Below, one piece after another: positions 25,792 to 33,698 of a stretch of 40,329 bases of DNA (within the stretch, counting starts at the first letter, position 1; every line of letters starts with the position of its first letter). Made by a program: the position numbers and the translations under genes. The DNA is taken from the NCBI GenBank assembly GCA_900317475.1, contig ONGY01000022.1, positions 1-40,329 on the forward strand, given 5' to 3'. The stretch is from an uncultured Lachnospiraceae bacterium (lineage in GTDB: Bacteria > Bacillota > Clostridia > Lachnospirales > Lachnospiraceae). Below the pieces are notes generated by a model that worked only from the letters and a program-made list of their open reading frames with translations, searched no databases and was not told where the DNA came from.

Positions 25792-27384
25792 ATGACTAGT
25801 GTACAGGAAGAAATTGCAAGACGGCGCACGTTCGCGATCATTTCGCACCCGGATGCCGGCAAGACGACGCTGACGGAGAAGTTCCTGCTGTATTCGGGAA
25901 CGATCAATACAGCCGGTTCCGTCAAGGGTAAGGCGACGGCGAAGCATGCAGTGTCGGACTGGATGGAGATCGAGAAGCAGAGAGGTATTTCCGTCACCAG
26001 TTCGGTGCTGCAGTTCGAGTATGAAGGGTGCTGTGTGAATCTGCTGGATACGCCGGGCCACCAGGACTTCTCGGAAGACACGTACAGGACTTTGATGGCG
26101 GCGGACTCGGCGGTCATGGTCATAGACGGTTCAAAAGGTGTCGAGCCGCAGACGAGGAAGCTGTTCAAGGTCTGTGCGATGCGGCATATTCCGATTTTCA
26201 CGTTCATCAATAAGATGGACCGGGATGCGCTGGATACGTTTGACCTGCTCGATGATATTGAAAAGAATCTGGGTGTCTCGACGTGCCCGGTGAACTGGCC
26301 GATCGGTTCGGGCAAGGGGTTTAAGGGCATTTATGACCGCGAGCTGAAGGATGTCCTGGTTTATTCGGATACGCTGAAGGGCACGAAGGAAGGAAAAGAA
26401 GAGCGGATTCCGCTTTCGGACGATGCGGCGATCACGGCTGCGATCGGTGAGAATGCGAAGGAAAAACTGGAGTCGGAGATTGATCTTCTCGACGGGGCTT
26501 CGGAGCCGTTTGACCTCGATGAGGTGCAGCAGGGACTGCTCACGCCGGTGTTTTTCGGTTCTGCGCTGCAGAATTTCGGCGTCGAGATTTTCCTGAAGCA
26601 TTTCCTGAAGATGGCACTTCCGCCTACGGCGCGGAATTCGGACCAGGGTCCGATTGATCCATATACAAATGATTTCTCTGCGTTTGTTTTCAAGATTCAG
26701 GCGAACATGAACAAGGCGCACCGGGATCGTGTCGCGTTCATCCGGGTCTGCTCGGGCAGATACGATGCCACGCAGGAAGTAAAGCATGTGCAGTCAGGGC
26801 GGGTGGCGCGTCTTTCGCAGCCGCAGCAGCTGATGGCGGATGACCGGAAGGTTGTGAGCGAGGCGTATGCAGGTGATATTCTCGGTATTTTCGATCCGGG
26901 TCTGTACAGTATCGGAGATACGTTCTGCATGCCGAAGCAGAACTTCCGCTATGAAGGTATTCCAACGTTCGCGCCGGAGCATTTCGCAAGGGTGCGGCAG
27001 GTTGATACTATGAAACGGGATCAGTTCGTAAAGGGCATTTCGCAGATTGCGCAGGAAGGCGCCATTCAGATTTTCCGTGAGATCGGCATGGGACTCGAGG
27101 AGATTATCTGCGGCGTTGTCGGCGTACTGCAGTTCGATGTTCTGAAATTCCGCCTGAAGAACGAATACAATGTGGATATCATTCTGGAGCAGCTCCCGTA
27201 TGAATATATCCGCTGGATTTCGAAATGGGACGGAGACGTGAAGAACATCGTCGGCACTTCGGATATGAAACTGATTGAGGACCTGAAGGGCAATCCGCTC
27301 CTCATTTTCGTAAATGAGTGGTCAGTCGGGATGGTGCTCGACCGGAACAAAGGCCTGGAGCTGGAAGAGTTCAGGAAGAACTGA
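25792..27384 (+). CDS. prfC: Peptide chain release factor 3
   Basis: This 530-residue class II release factor GTPase recycles RF1/RF2 after termination. G motifs are G1 HPDAGKTTLTE (19-29), G3 DTPGH (86-90) and G4 NKMD (140-143). RF3-specific stretches are YSGTINTAGSVKGKATAKHA and EKQRGISVTSSVLQFE; the C-terminal domain includes GVVGVLQFDVLKFRLKNEY. No convincing ribosome site precedes the ATG (the upstream 50 bases are AT-rich after the palindromic element), so initiation may be weak or regulated. Its 3' end overlaps the most likely annotated start of the next gene. Confidence 0.96.
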   Translation: MTSVQEEIARRRTFAIISHPDAGKTTLTEKFLLYSGTINTAGSVKGKATAKHAVSDWMEIEKQRGISVTSSVLQFEYEGCCVNLLDTPGHQDFSEDTYRTLMAADSAVMVIDGSKGVEPQTRKLFKVCAMRHIPIFTFINKMDRDALDTFDLLDDIEKNLGVSTCPVNWPIGSGKGFKGIYDRELKDVLVYSDTLKGTKEGKEERIPLSDDAAITAAIGENAKEKLESEIDLLDGASEPFDLDEVQQGLLTPVFFGSALQNFGVEIFLKHFLKMALPPTARNSDQGPIDPYTNDFSAFVFKIQANMNKAHRDRVAFIRVCSGRYDATQEVKHVQSGRVARLSQPQQLMADDRKVVSEAYAGDILGIFDPGLYSIGDTFCMPKQNFRYEGIPTFAPEHFARVRQVDTMKRDQFVKGISQIAQEGAIQIFREIGMGLEEIICGVVGVLQFDVLKFRLKNEYNVDIILEQLPYEYIRWISKWDGDVKNIVGTSDMKLIEDLKGNPLLIFVNEWSVGMVLDRNKGLELEEFRKN

Positions 27385-28400
27385 CAGAACGCTTTCAAAA
27401 GCTGCCGGGGAAAATATTCTTTTATGCACTTCGTGAATTTGATGAACTCGGATTTGCGAAGAAATTCAGTGAAGAGACGGGAATTGAGTTTGGCTACACG
27501 ACGGAATATCCGACGAAAGAGAATTATATTCTTGCAAAAGGGTCGGATGCAGTCAGCATGACGCCGTGCGATATGTCGGCACCGATGGTGGAGCTGTTTG
27601 CAGGGATCGGCGTGAAGTATCTTCTTTGCCGTTCGATCGGCTATGATCACGTCGACCTTCACAAAGCGAAGGAACTCGGCATGAAGGTTTCGAACGTGAG
27701 CTACCCGCCGTCCGGAGTTGCGAACTATGCGATCATGCTGATGCTCATGCTGCAGCGCAGAATCACGCAGATTCTCGCCCGTGCGGACCTGCAGGATTAT
27801 TCACTCAAGGGCAAGATCGGCCGTGATATGAGTTTCTCGTCGGTCGGTGTCATCGGAACCGGACGCATCGGAAGGACGGTCATCGACCATCTGTCGGGTT
27901 TTGGCTGCAAGATTTACTGCTACGATCCATATCAGAATGAAGAGGTAAGGAAATACGCTGAGTATGTGTCTCTCGACGAGCTGTATGCAAAGTCAGAGGT
28001 CATCACGCTGCACACGAACGCGACGGAGGAGAACCATCATCTCCTGAACGCGGAAGCTTTTGCAAAGATGAAGGACGGAGTTCTCATCGTCAATACGGCA
28101 CGCGGCAAGCTGATTGATACCGATGCGCTGGTCGAGGCGCTTGAGAGCGGAAAGGTCGGCGGTGCTGCCCTGGATGTTCTTGAGAAGGAGGACGGACTTT
28201 ATTATTATAATCGCATCGGCGATGTCATCGCGAACCGCGACATGGCGCTGCTCCGTTCGTTCCCGAATGTGATCATGAGCCCGCACACGGCGTTCTACAC
28301 ACAGCAGGCGATCAGCCACATGGTAGGCAGCTGCTTCGAGGCGGCAGAGGCGTTCGAAAAGGGCGAGAAGACAGTGCATGAGGTAAAACTCCCGGACTGA
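27318..28400 (+). CDS. D-2-hydroxyacid dehydrogenase (D-lactate dehydrogenase type), start uncertain
   Basis: This NAD-dependent enzyme of the D-lactate dehydrogenase family interconverts pyruvate and D-lactate, a fermentation end reaction. The nucleotide-binding loop is GVIGTGRIGRTV, and the catalytic Arg, Glu and His are in NTARGKLIDTDAL, DVLEKEDGLYYYN and SPHTAFYTQQA. The conserved N-terminus begins at KIFFYALREFDE (about 27411), but there is no ATG, GTG or TTG before it except a GTG at 27318 deep within prfC. A CTG at 27381 overlaps the prfC stop as CTGA with AGGA four bases upstream, and the codon directly before KIFF is GGG. The coordinates use the GTG; the true start may be CTG, or the start may have been lost. 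Confidence 0.82.
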   Translation: MVSRDGARPEQRPGAGRVQEELTERFQKLPGKIFFYALREFDELGFAKKFSEETGIEFGYTTEYPTKENYILAKGSDAVSMTPCDMSAPMVELFAGIGVKYLLCRSIGYDHVDLHKAKELGMKVSNVSYPPSGVANYAIMLMLMLQRRITQILARADLQDYSLKGKIGRDMSFSSVGVIGTGRIGRTVIDHLSGFGCKIYCYDPYQNEEVRKYAEYVSLDELYAKSEVITLHTNATEENHHLLNAEAFAKMKDGVLIVNTARGKLIDTDALVEALESGKVGGAALDVLEKEDGLYYYNRIGDVIANRDMALLRSFPNVIMSPHTAFYTQQAISHMVGSCFEAAEAFEKGEKTVHEVKLPD

Positions 28401-28516
28401 CACGGGGCGGCATCCGCTTAAAACAGCAGGATCTGATCCGGATTGTATATTCGGGCTGCCTGTCAGCAATAGAACAATACGGAAATAACGAAAGCACACC
28501 GGAAGGAGAGAAGACA

Positions 28517-29086
28517 ATGTTTATTACCTGTCTCGATATGGAAGGCGTACTGGTGCCGGAAATCTGGATTGCCTTTTCGAAGGCGAGCGGGATCCCGGAA
28601 CTCAAACGGACGACGCGCGATGAGCCCGATTATAATAAGCTTATGCACTGGAGACTTGATATTCTCCGTGAACACGGCCTCGGGCTGAAAGAGATCCAGG
28701 ACGTAATTTCGACCATCGATCCGATGCCCGGCGCAAAGGAGTTCCTCGATGAGCTCCGCCGGGATATGCAGGTCATCATCATCAGTGATACCTTCACGCA
28801 GTTTGCGATGCCTCTGATGAAAAAACTCGGCTATCCGACTCTTTTCTGCAATGAGCTCATCGTCGGTGAGGACGGAATGATCCGGGATTTTCGGATGCGC
28901 ACGGCACAGTCAAAACTCGCAACGGTGAAGGCTCTTCAGTCGATCGGTTTTGAAACCATCGCAAGCGGTGATTCCTATAATGACCTGGGCATGATCCGCG
29001 AAAGTTCGGCGGGTTTCCTCTTCAGGAGCACGCCGCAGATTATCGCGGACAATCCGGACGGACAATCCGGATATTCCGAGTTTTGA
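28517..29086 (+). CDS. thrH: ThrH-like phosphoserine phosphatase / homoserine phosphotransferase, C-terminus frameshifted
   Basis: This 189-residue HAD-family enzyme is known in Pseudomonas to dephosphorylate phosphoserine and transfer the phosphate to homoserine. Motif I is CLDMEGVLVPE (nucleophile Asp), motif II IISDTFTQFA, and motif IV SGDSYNDLGM. The ribosome site GGAAGGAGAG precedes the ATG. At 29047-29072 a 13-base tandem duplication shifts the frame, so the last residues read GQSGYSEF and stop at 29086. Without one copy the frame continues as IPSFEEFPDLLRAIRG and so on to a stop at 29139-29141, giving 203 residues, the usual family length. The catalytic core is intact; activity may be retained. 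Confidence 0.88.
   Translation: MFITCLDMEGVLVPEIWIAFSKASGIPELKRTTRDEPDYNKLMHWRLDILREHGLGLKEIQDVISTIDPMPGAKEFLDELRRDMQVIIISDTFTQFAMPLMKKLGYPTLFCNELIVGEDGMIRDFRMRTAQSKLATVKALQSIGFETIASGDSYNDLGMIRESSAGFLFRSTPQIIADNPDGQSGYSEF
29047..29072 (+). repeat. 13-base tandem duplication inside thrH
   Basis: GGACAATCCGGAC is followed at once by GGACAATCCGGAT. The 13-base offset is not a multiple of three and is the cause of the C-terminal frameshift in thrH. Confidence 0.9.
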
Positions 29087-29172
29087 AGAATTCCCGGACC
29101 TTCTGCGGGCAATCCGCGGAGCGGCGGGAATCCTTGTATAAACGATGTCTGGATACGGATTTGCAGGCATAT

Positions 29173-29211
29173 AACCGGCATGGCTGTTCATCCGCAGCCA
29201 CGCCGGTTTTT
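29173..29211 (+). terminator. Rho-independent terminator after thrH
   Basis: AACCGGC and GGCTG pair with CAGCC and GCCGGTT, followed by five T residues. It probably ends the prfC-dehydrogenase-thrH transcript. Confidence 0.85.
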
Positions 29212-29257
29212 GATTAAAATTATACAGAATGATTCGTGACGGCTTGTTTCCCTCAAG

Positions 29258-29369
29258 AAATATCACGCAGCAGGAAAGGGGCATCTGTATCTGCTTCATC
29301 ACATGGTCGGATTAAATATCACGCAGCAGGAAAGGGGCATCTGTATCTGCTTCATCACAAGGTCGGATT
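29258..29369 (+). repeat. 56-base direct tandem duplication
   Basis: The unit 29258-29313 is repeated at 29314-29369 with a single difference (T to A in ACATGG/ACAAGG). Neither copy codes for a supported protein. It lies in the 400-base gap between the thrH terminator and the next start; apart from the repeat and the promoter at 29415-29443 I see nothing else there. Confidence 0.9.
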
Positions 29370-29414
29370 CCTGTCTTTCGGTGTTCCGGAGCGGATGAAT
29401 GAGCCCGAAAGCAT

Positions 29415-29443
29415 TTGAGAATCATAGGCAAATAATCTAATAA
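29415..29443 (+). promoter_or_regulatory. Candidate promoter of the asp23-nusB-dxs-recN block
   Basis: TTGAGA (29415-29420) and TAATAA (29438-29443) are 17 bases apart, in an AT-rich stretch directly ahead of the acidic open frame that precedes Asp23. Confidence 0.45.
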
Positions 29444-29542
29444 ATGATAGAATATGATTTAACTTTGCCGGGATGGCTTCCGGTGCGGCTGGTACCGCAG
29501 AAGCAACGATGCGGAGGCTGGCAGAAAGGCAGGATGCATTCA

Positions 29543-29911
29543 ATGTCTGAATATATTGATGTAACAAATTATGGTGGAGAGACCTCCCCGGAGACTGCGG
29601 CTGAGCCCGCAGAGAAGACGGCGGAGTGTGCAGCGGAAGAAGCTTCTTCCGAAGAGACAGCTGCTGCCGAAGGAGCACCTGCGGCAGAAGGAACCGAAGC
29701 AGAAGCTTCCGGAGAGACGTTTTCTGAATCTGCAGATGAGGCTCCCGAAAAGACGGATAATGCCGATAATACGGCTGCAGAGGCAGAGGCTGCCTGTGAG
29801 GCCCGGCCGGAGATGAAACAGAAGAGAACGATAAGAAATCGTTCGTGGATCATCTTTCTGTTTACGGCAACAAAATTCTGGAGGGCGCTCAGAAGGCCGG
29901 AAATGTCATGA
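29543..29911 (+). CDS. Acidic low-complexity frame, probable detached N-terminus of the Asp23 protein
   Basis: This 122-residue open frame starts at an ATG (29543; an alternative ATG is at 29534) preceded by AAAGGCAGG. Residues 1-90 are almost only Glu, Ala, Thr, Ser and Asp (EYIDVTNYGGETSPETAAEP at the start). After about residue 88 the composition changes abruptly to basic and hydrophobic (KQKRTIRNRSWIIFLF), which is the wrong-frame reading of the Asp23 gene. The -1 frame from 29800 onward reads GDETEENDKKSFVDHLSVYG, a natural continuation. I therefore read this as the N-terminal extension of the next gene, separated by a one-base frameshift in the GC-rich stretch around 29800-29812, rather than as an independent protein. 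Confidence 0.55.
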   Translation: MSEYIDVTNYGGETSPETAAEPAEKTAECAAEEASSEETAAAEGAPAAEGTEAEASGETFSESADEAPEKTDNADNTAAEAEAACEARPEMKQKRTIRNRSWIIFLFTATKFWRALRRPEMS

Positions 29912-30384
29912 AGGAGCAGACCGTGAAGGCGGGCGAGACCTTCCGCGATGCAAAGGAAAGGGCCGATGCAAGCCGCAGGGCAAAAGCGGAGGAAGAGGCC
30001 GCAGAGGCAGCTGCCAGGGCTGCTGACGATGCAAACATCGGAACGGTCCGTATTGCGGATGATGTCGTAGCAATGATCGCTTCCTATGCAGCGCAGGAAG
30101 TTGACGGCGTTGCAGGCATGGCCGGTTCGGGCACGAGCGAATGGCTCGGCCGCGTCGGTGTAAAGGACCCGCAGAAAGGTGTCCATGTTGATGTCAACGA
30201 GAAGAATGTCCGGGTCGATCTGTCCATCATTATCGGATACGGCTACAATATTCCGGCAACAAGCAGCCGTGTACAGGCAAGAGTGAAGCAGGCTGTCGAG
30301 AATATGACAGGTCTTGCGGTGACGGATGTCAATGTCCGCATTGCAAGCATCCGGATTTCGCCCGAGAGCGATACTACGAAGTGA
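29845..30384 (+). CDS. Asp23/Gls24 family envelope stress protein
   Basis: This Asp23 (alkaline shock protein 23) family protein has 179 residues from the GTG at 29845. An amphipathic Lys/Ala/Glu-rich helix (about 1-65) precedes the Asp23 domain IRIADDVVAMIAS-like core (TVRIADDVVAMIASYAAQEV) and DLSIIIGYGYNIPATSSRVQ. Family members are small, abundant and membrane-associated, and in Clostridia this gene usually precedes nusB, as here (24 bases). There is no ribosome site before the GTG, and the coding frame is open back to 29800, so the real protein most likely begins with the acidic frame at 29543, now out of phase by one base. An ATG at 29908 is another possible start. Confidence 0.85.
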   Translation: MDHLSVYGNKILEGAQKAGNVMKEQTVKAGETFRDAKERADASRRAKAEEEAAEAAARAADDANIGTVRIADDVVAMIASYAAQEVDGVAGMAGSGTSEWLGRVGVKDPQKGVHVDVNEKNVRVDLSIIIGYGYNIPATSSRVQARVKQAVENMTGLAVTDVNVRIASIRISPESDTTK

Positions 30385-30408
30385 TACAAGGTCAGGACGG
30401 TTAAGATC

Positions 30409-30945
30409 ATGGCAATGCTTAGAAGAACACTCCGCGAACAGATTTTCAAGCTTCTTTTCCGAGTTGAATTCCTGCCCGGCGATCAGATGAAGAAGCAGGA
30501 AGAGATGTTTTTCGACAGTGGAGATCAGACATATTCAGAGGAAGACAGGAAAGAAATCTCCGATAAATTCGAGAAAATTCTGCAGGAGCTCCCCGAGATT
30601 GACAGGATGATCGCAGAAAAAACCGAAGGCTGGGGCATCGACCGGATCGGCAAGGTGGAGCTCACCATCCTCCGTCTCGCACTTTACGAGATGAAGGAAG
30701 ACGATACGGTCCCGGAGAAGGTTGCGATCAATGAGGCGGTTGAGCTGGCGAAGAAGTTCGGACAGGATGATTCCCCTGCTTTCGTGAATGCAATTCTCTC
30801 GAAATTCACCGAAGAGGGAGAGAAGGAAGCTCCCGTACGCGATAAGAAGGAAGCCCTCCGGAGAGAAGAGAAGGAAAAACTGGCGAAAGAGCGCAGCGGA
30901 GGTGCTGAGGTGCATATCGTAAGCAGCAGGAAAACGAAGGATTGA
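30409..30945 (+). CDS. nusB: Transcription antitermination factor NusB
   Basis: This 178-residue all-helical protein binds boxA RNA with S10 during rRNA transcription. Family features are RRTLREQIFKLLFRVEF at the start, GWGIDRIGKVELTILRLALY, and VAINEAVELAKKFGQDDSPAFVN with LSKF. A charged Lys/Glu/Arg tail (about 138-178) extends beyond the usual length of 130-145. The stop overlaps the xseA start as TGATG. Confidence 0.95.
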   Translation: MAMLRRTLREQIFKLLFRVEFLPGDQMKKQEEMFFDSGDQTYSEEDRKEISDKFEKILQELPEIDRMIAEKTEGWGIDRIGKVELTILRLALYEMKEDDTVPEKVAINEAVELAKKFGQDDSPAFVNAILSKFTEEGEKEAPVRDKKEALRREEKEKLAKERSGGAEVHIVSSRKTKD

Positions 30946-32354
30946 TGAAGTCAGTTTATTCTGTATCGCAGATAAATGCATATATCAAAAATATGTTCCG
31001 GCAGGATTACTTGCTTTCGCAGGTGCTCGTACGAGGCGAGGTCAGCAATTGCAAGTATCATTCCTCCGGACATATTTATTTTACGATGAAGGATGAAGGC
31101 GGAACGCTCTCCTGCGTGATGTTTGCAGGAAATGTGCGTAAGGGCGGCCTCAGGTTCCGGATGAGCGAGGGCGACGAGGTCATCGTCCTGGGAACGGTGG
31201 ACGTTTACGAGAAGACTGGGTCGTATCAGCTCTATGCACAGCAGATCGTGCGGGATGGTGCGGGCGCGCTGAATGCACGCTTCGATCAGCTCAAGAAAAA
31301 ACTCGAAGAAGAGGGAATGTTCGATGAGCGCTATAAGCAGCCGATCCCGAAATATATCCGCACACTCGGTGTGGTGACAGCCCCGACCGGTGCCGCGGTC
31401 CGCGACATCATCAATATTGCGACAAGGCGGAATCCCTATATACGGATCATCCTCTATCCGGCACTCGTGCAGGGTGAGGGAGCAAAGGAATCGATTGTAA
31501 ACGGAATTCGGGCATTGGACAGTCTTCCTCCGGAAATACATCCGGATACAATCATCGTCGGCCGCGGCGGCGGTTCCCTCGAAGACCTGTGGGCCTTCAA
31601 CGAGGAAATCGTGGCACAGGCCGTCTTCGAGTGCCGAACGCCGGTCATCTCAGCGGTCGGCCATGAAACGGATACCGTCATAACGGATTATGTGGCGGAC
31701 CTTCGGGCTCCGACTCCTTCGGCGGGTGCAGAACTTGCAGTCTTTGACGTGAGGCAGTTTTTCCGTGACCTCTCGGCGTCAGAAAACTCACTCACGGATG
31801 CGATGAGCTGGAAAATCCGACAGGCCAGACAGACGCTGGATACGGAGAAGAGAAGTCTCATACAGCTTTCACCGGCGGCAAAGATCCGGGAGCAGCGGAT
31901 GATGGCCGCGACGGCTTCCGACAGGCTGACAGAGCTCATGCGGGCAAGTCTGCAGCGGGCAGGGACAGGACTTCTGCTGTACAGTCCGGAGAAACTCACC
32001 GGTGCCATGACAGCCGTGATTGGGCAGTATAAGAATCGTCTCTCACAGTACAGTGAAGAAAATCTCACCGGGGCGGAGAAACAGAAGATCAAAGATGCAA
32101 AGCATACCCTTGCCGTATTGAGTGCTGGGCTGGATGGGGTCTCCCCGCTGAAAAAACTTGGCGGCGGCTTCGGATATATCAGTATGGACGGCAGGAATAT
32201 TAACAGTGCAGCGGAGCTTAAGCCGGGCGATCTTTTTGATGTCCGCCTGAGTGACGGCAGTGTGACGGCCGAGGCAAAGTCTGTGGATCTGGATTCTTCG
32301 GATCTTGATTCAGAAGATGCCGGAACCGGAAGGAGAATACAGGGATGGCAATGA
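30945..32354 (+). CDS. xseA: Exodeoxyribonuclease VII large subunit
   Basis: This 469-residue catalytic subunit of exonuclease VII degrades single-stranded DNA. An N-terminal OB fold (about 1-100) contains LVRGEVSNCKYHSSGHIYFT. The nuclease domain has GVVTAPTGAAVRDIINIATR, IIVGRGGGSLEDLWAFNEE and TPVISAVGHETDTVITDYVA, and the C-terminal part is helical as expected for the coiled coil that binds XseB. I chose the ATG at 30945 (TGATG coupling with nusB) over the TTG at 30942. The end overlaps xseB by ten bases. Confidence 0.96.
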   Translation: MKSVYSVSQINAYIKNMFRQDYLLSQVLVRGEVSNCKYHSSGHIYFTMKDEGGTLSCVMFAGNVRKGGLRFRMSEGDEVIVLGTVDVYEKTGSYQLYAQQIVRDGAGALNARFDQLKKKLEEEGMFDERYKQPIPKYIRTLGVVTAPTGAAVRDIINIATRRNPYIRIILYPALVQGEGAKESIVNGIRALDSLPPEIHPDTIIVGRGGGSLEDLWAFNEEIVAQAVFECRTPVISAVGHETDTVITDYVADLRAPTPSAGAELAVFDVRQFFRDLSASENSLTDAMSWKIRQARQTLDTEKRSLIQLSPAAKIREQRMMAATASDRLTELMRASLQRAGTGLLLYSPEKLTGAMTAVIGQYKNRLSQYSEENLTGAEKQKIKDAKHTLAVLSAGLDGVSPLKKLGGGFGYISMDGRNINSAAELKPGDLFDVRLSDGSVTAEAKSVDLDSSDLDSEDAGTGRRIQGWQ

Positions 32355-32758
32355 CAGGACAGAATAGAGAGGAAGACTTCTTCGGTCAGGAAATCCGCGA
32401 AGAAAATGATCTTCGCGAAGGAGCGGACCTTACTGCGGACAGCAAAAAAACAATGAAAACCGCGGGGGAAGAGAGCGCGGGCGCAAAACAGAAAGAAAGT
32501 GCAGATATTGGCGCAGAGAAAGACGGAGAAAATGAGTCCGCAGAGCTCAGCGTCGAAGAGGCTTTCGAGGAGCTCAGGAAGATTCTCGCTGCCATGCAGG
32601 ATCCGAACGTGACGCTTGAAGAATCTTTTCAGCAGTATGAACGCGGCATGAAGCTTGTAAAGTACTGCAGCAGCAGGATTGACCTTGTTGAGAAGAAGGT
32701 TATGAAGCTCAGTGCGGATGGTTCGCTTTCTGAGTTTGAAGGAATGCAGGATAAATAA
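32345..32758 (+). CDS. xseB: Exodeoxyribonuclease VII small subunit with acidic N-terminal extension
   Basis: This is a 137-residue protein in which only the last ~75 residues form the XseB domain: LSVEEAFEELRKILAAMQDP, LEESFQQYERGMKLVKYCSS and LVEKKVMKL. Residues 1-65 are an added Glu/Lys/Ala-rich, probably disordered stretch; typical XseB proteins are 60-85 residues. The ATG at 32345 has AAGGAG at the right distance and lies ten bases inside xseA; an ATG at 32351 is less well placed. No internal start with a good ribosome site was seen that would give the short form. Confidence 0.92.
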   Translation: MAMTGQNREEDFFGQEIREENDLREGADLTADSKKTMKTAGEESAGAKQKESADIGAEKDGENESAELSVEEAFEELRKILAAMQDPNVTLEESFQQYERGMKLVKYCSSRIDLVEKKVMKLSADGSLSEFEGMQDK

Positions 32759-32777
32759 GAACAGTGAAGGGGAAGCT

Positions 32778-33680
32778 ATGAGTTTTGACGAAGAACTTTC
32801 AGCAGCAGCGGGTAAGGTAAATGACATCATCGCGAAATTCCTTCCGGCAGAAAAAGGGTACGCACGGACAGTCATCGAGGCGATGAATTACAGCGTGAAT
32901 GCAGGCGGAAAGCGTCTGCGGCCGCTGTTCATCTATGAGACGGACAGGATGTACGGCGGAGATACAAAAGAGGCAGAGCCGTTCATGGCTGCCATTGAGA
33001 TGATCCACACCTATTCGCTTGTTCACGATGATCTCCCGGAGATGGACAACGATGAGTACCGCCGCGGGCGCAGGACGACGCACGCTGTATACGGCCCCGG
33101 CATGGGCGTGCTGGCGGGCGACGGTCTTCTTAATTACGCGTATGAGACGGTGCTGAAGGCGATCCTGGATGAAACAGATGAAACAATGAAAGCAAGAAAG
33201 GCAAGGGCTGCATATCTGCTTGCGGTAAATGCCGGAATTTACGGAATGGTCGGCGGTCAGTGTGCGGACCTTGAGTCTGAGGGCGGCGCGGAGCCGGCGG
33301 ATTCGGATACGCTTATGTATATTCACAGACACAAGACAGCCTGCATGATTGAGAGCGGATTCCAGATCGGTGCCATTCTTGCCGGTGCGCCGGAGAAGGA
33401 CATCGAAGACCTGGGCAAAATAGCTGAAAAAATCGGCGTTGCTTTCCAGATTGAGGACGATATCCTCGATGTTGTCGGAAATTCCGAGGAGGTCGGGAAG
33501 ACACTTGGGAAGGATGCGGCAGAGGAGAAGGCAACCTATGTTTCGGTTCACGGCCTTGCGCGGTCGCGTGAGGATGTGAAGCGGCTCACCAGAGAGGCGA
33601 TCGGGCTGTATGACGGCCTTTCCGCAAAGAATGATTTTCTCCGCACGCTCATCGAGTCGATGATGACGCGCACGAAATAA
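32778..33680 (+). CDS. ispA: Polyprenyl (farnesyl-type) diphosphate synthase
   Basis: This 300-residue prenyltransferase condenses isopentenyl diphosphate with allylic diphosphates, giving geranyl and farnesyl diphosphate. I chose the ATG at 32778 with GAAGGGGAAG ahead of it; an earlier in-frame start lies inside xseB. The first Asp-rich motif is DDLPEMD (84-90), followed by RRGRRTTH, and the second is DDILD (227-231). GGKRLRP and KTACMIESGFQIGAIL are further family marks. It sits between xseB and dxs, so precursor synthesis and chain elongation are co-expressed. Confidence 0.95.
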   Translation: MSFDEELSAAAGKVNDIIAKFLPAEKGYARTVIEAMNYSVNAGGKRLRPLFIYETDRMYGGDTKEAEPFMAAIEMIHTYSLVHDDLPEMDNDEYRRGRRTTHAVYGPGMGVLAGDGLLNYAYETVLKAILDETDETMKARKARAAYLLAVNAGIYGMVGGQCADLESEGGAEPADSDTLMYIHRHKTACMIESGFQIGAILAGAPEKDIEDLGKIAEKIGVAFQIEDDILDVVGNSEEVGKTLGKDAAEEKATYVSVHGLARSREDVKRLTREAIGLYDGLSAKNDFLRTLIESMMTRTK

Positions 33681-33698
33681 GACAGGGAATACAAAGAA

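Noticed and set aside
23437..26061. Long - strand open frames opposite pnp
   Set aside because: Same reason: shadows of strongly biased codons, with no ribosome site or recognisable domains.
25792..27384. prfC as a horizontally acquired gene
   Set aside because: Codon choices look slightly different by eye, but without a codon-usage calculation and a phylogeny I cannot support transfer.
29258..29369. Possible CRISPR-like repeat
   Set aside because: Only two adjacent units with no spacers and no cas genes; it is a simple tandem duplication.
31688..32875. 395-codon - strand frame opposite xseA/xseB/ispA
   Set aside because: It spans three well-supported genes in antisense and its translation is low-complexity Ser/Leu/Phe, as expected from reversed coding DNA.
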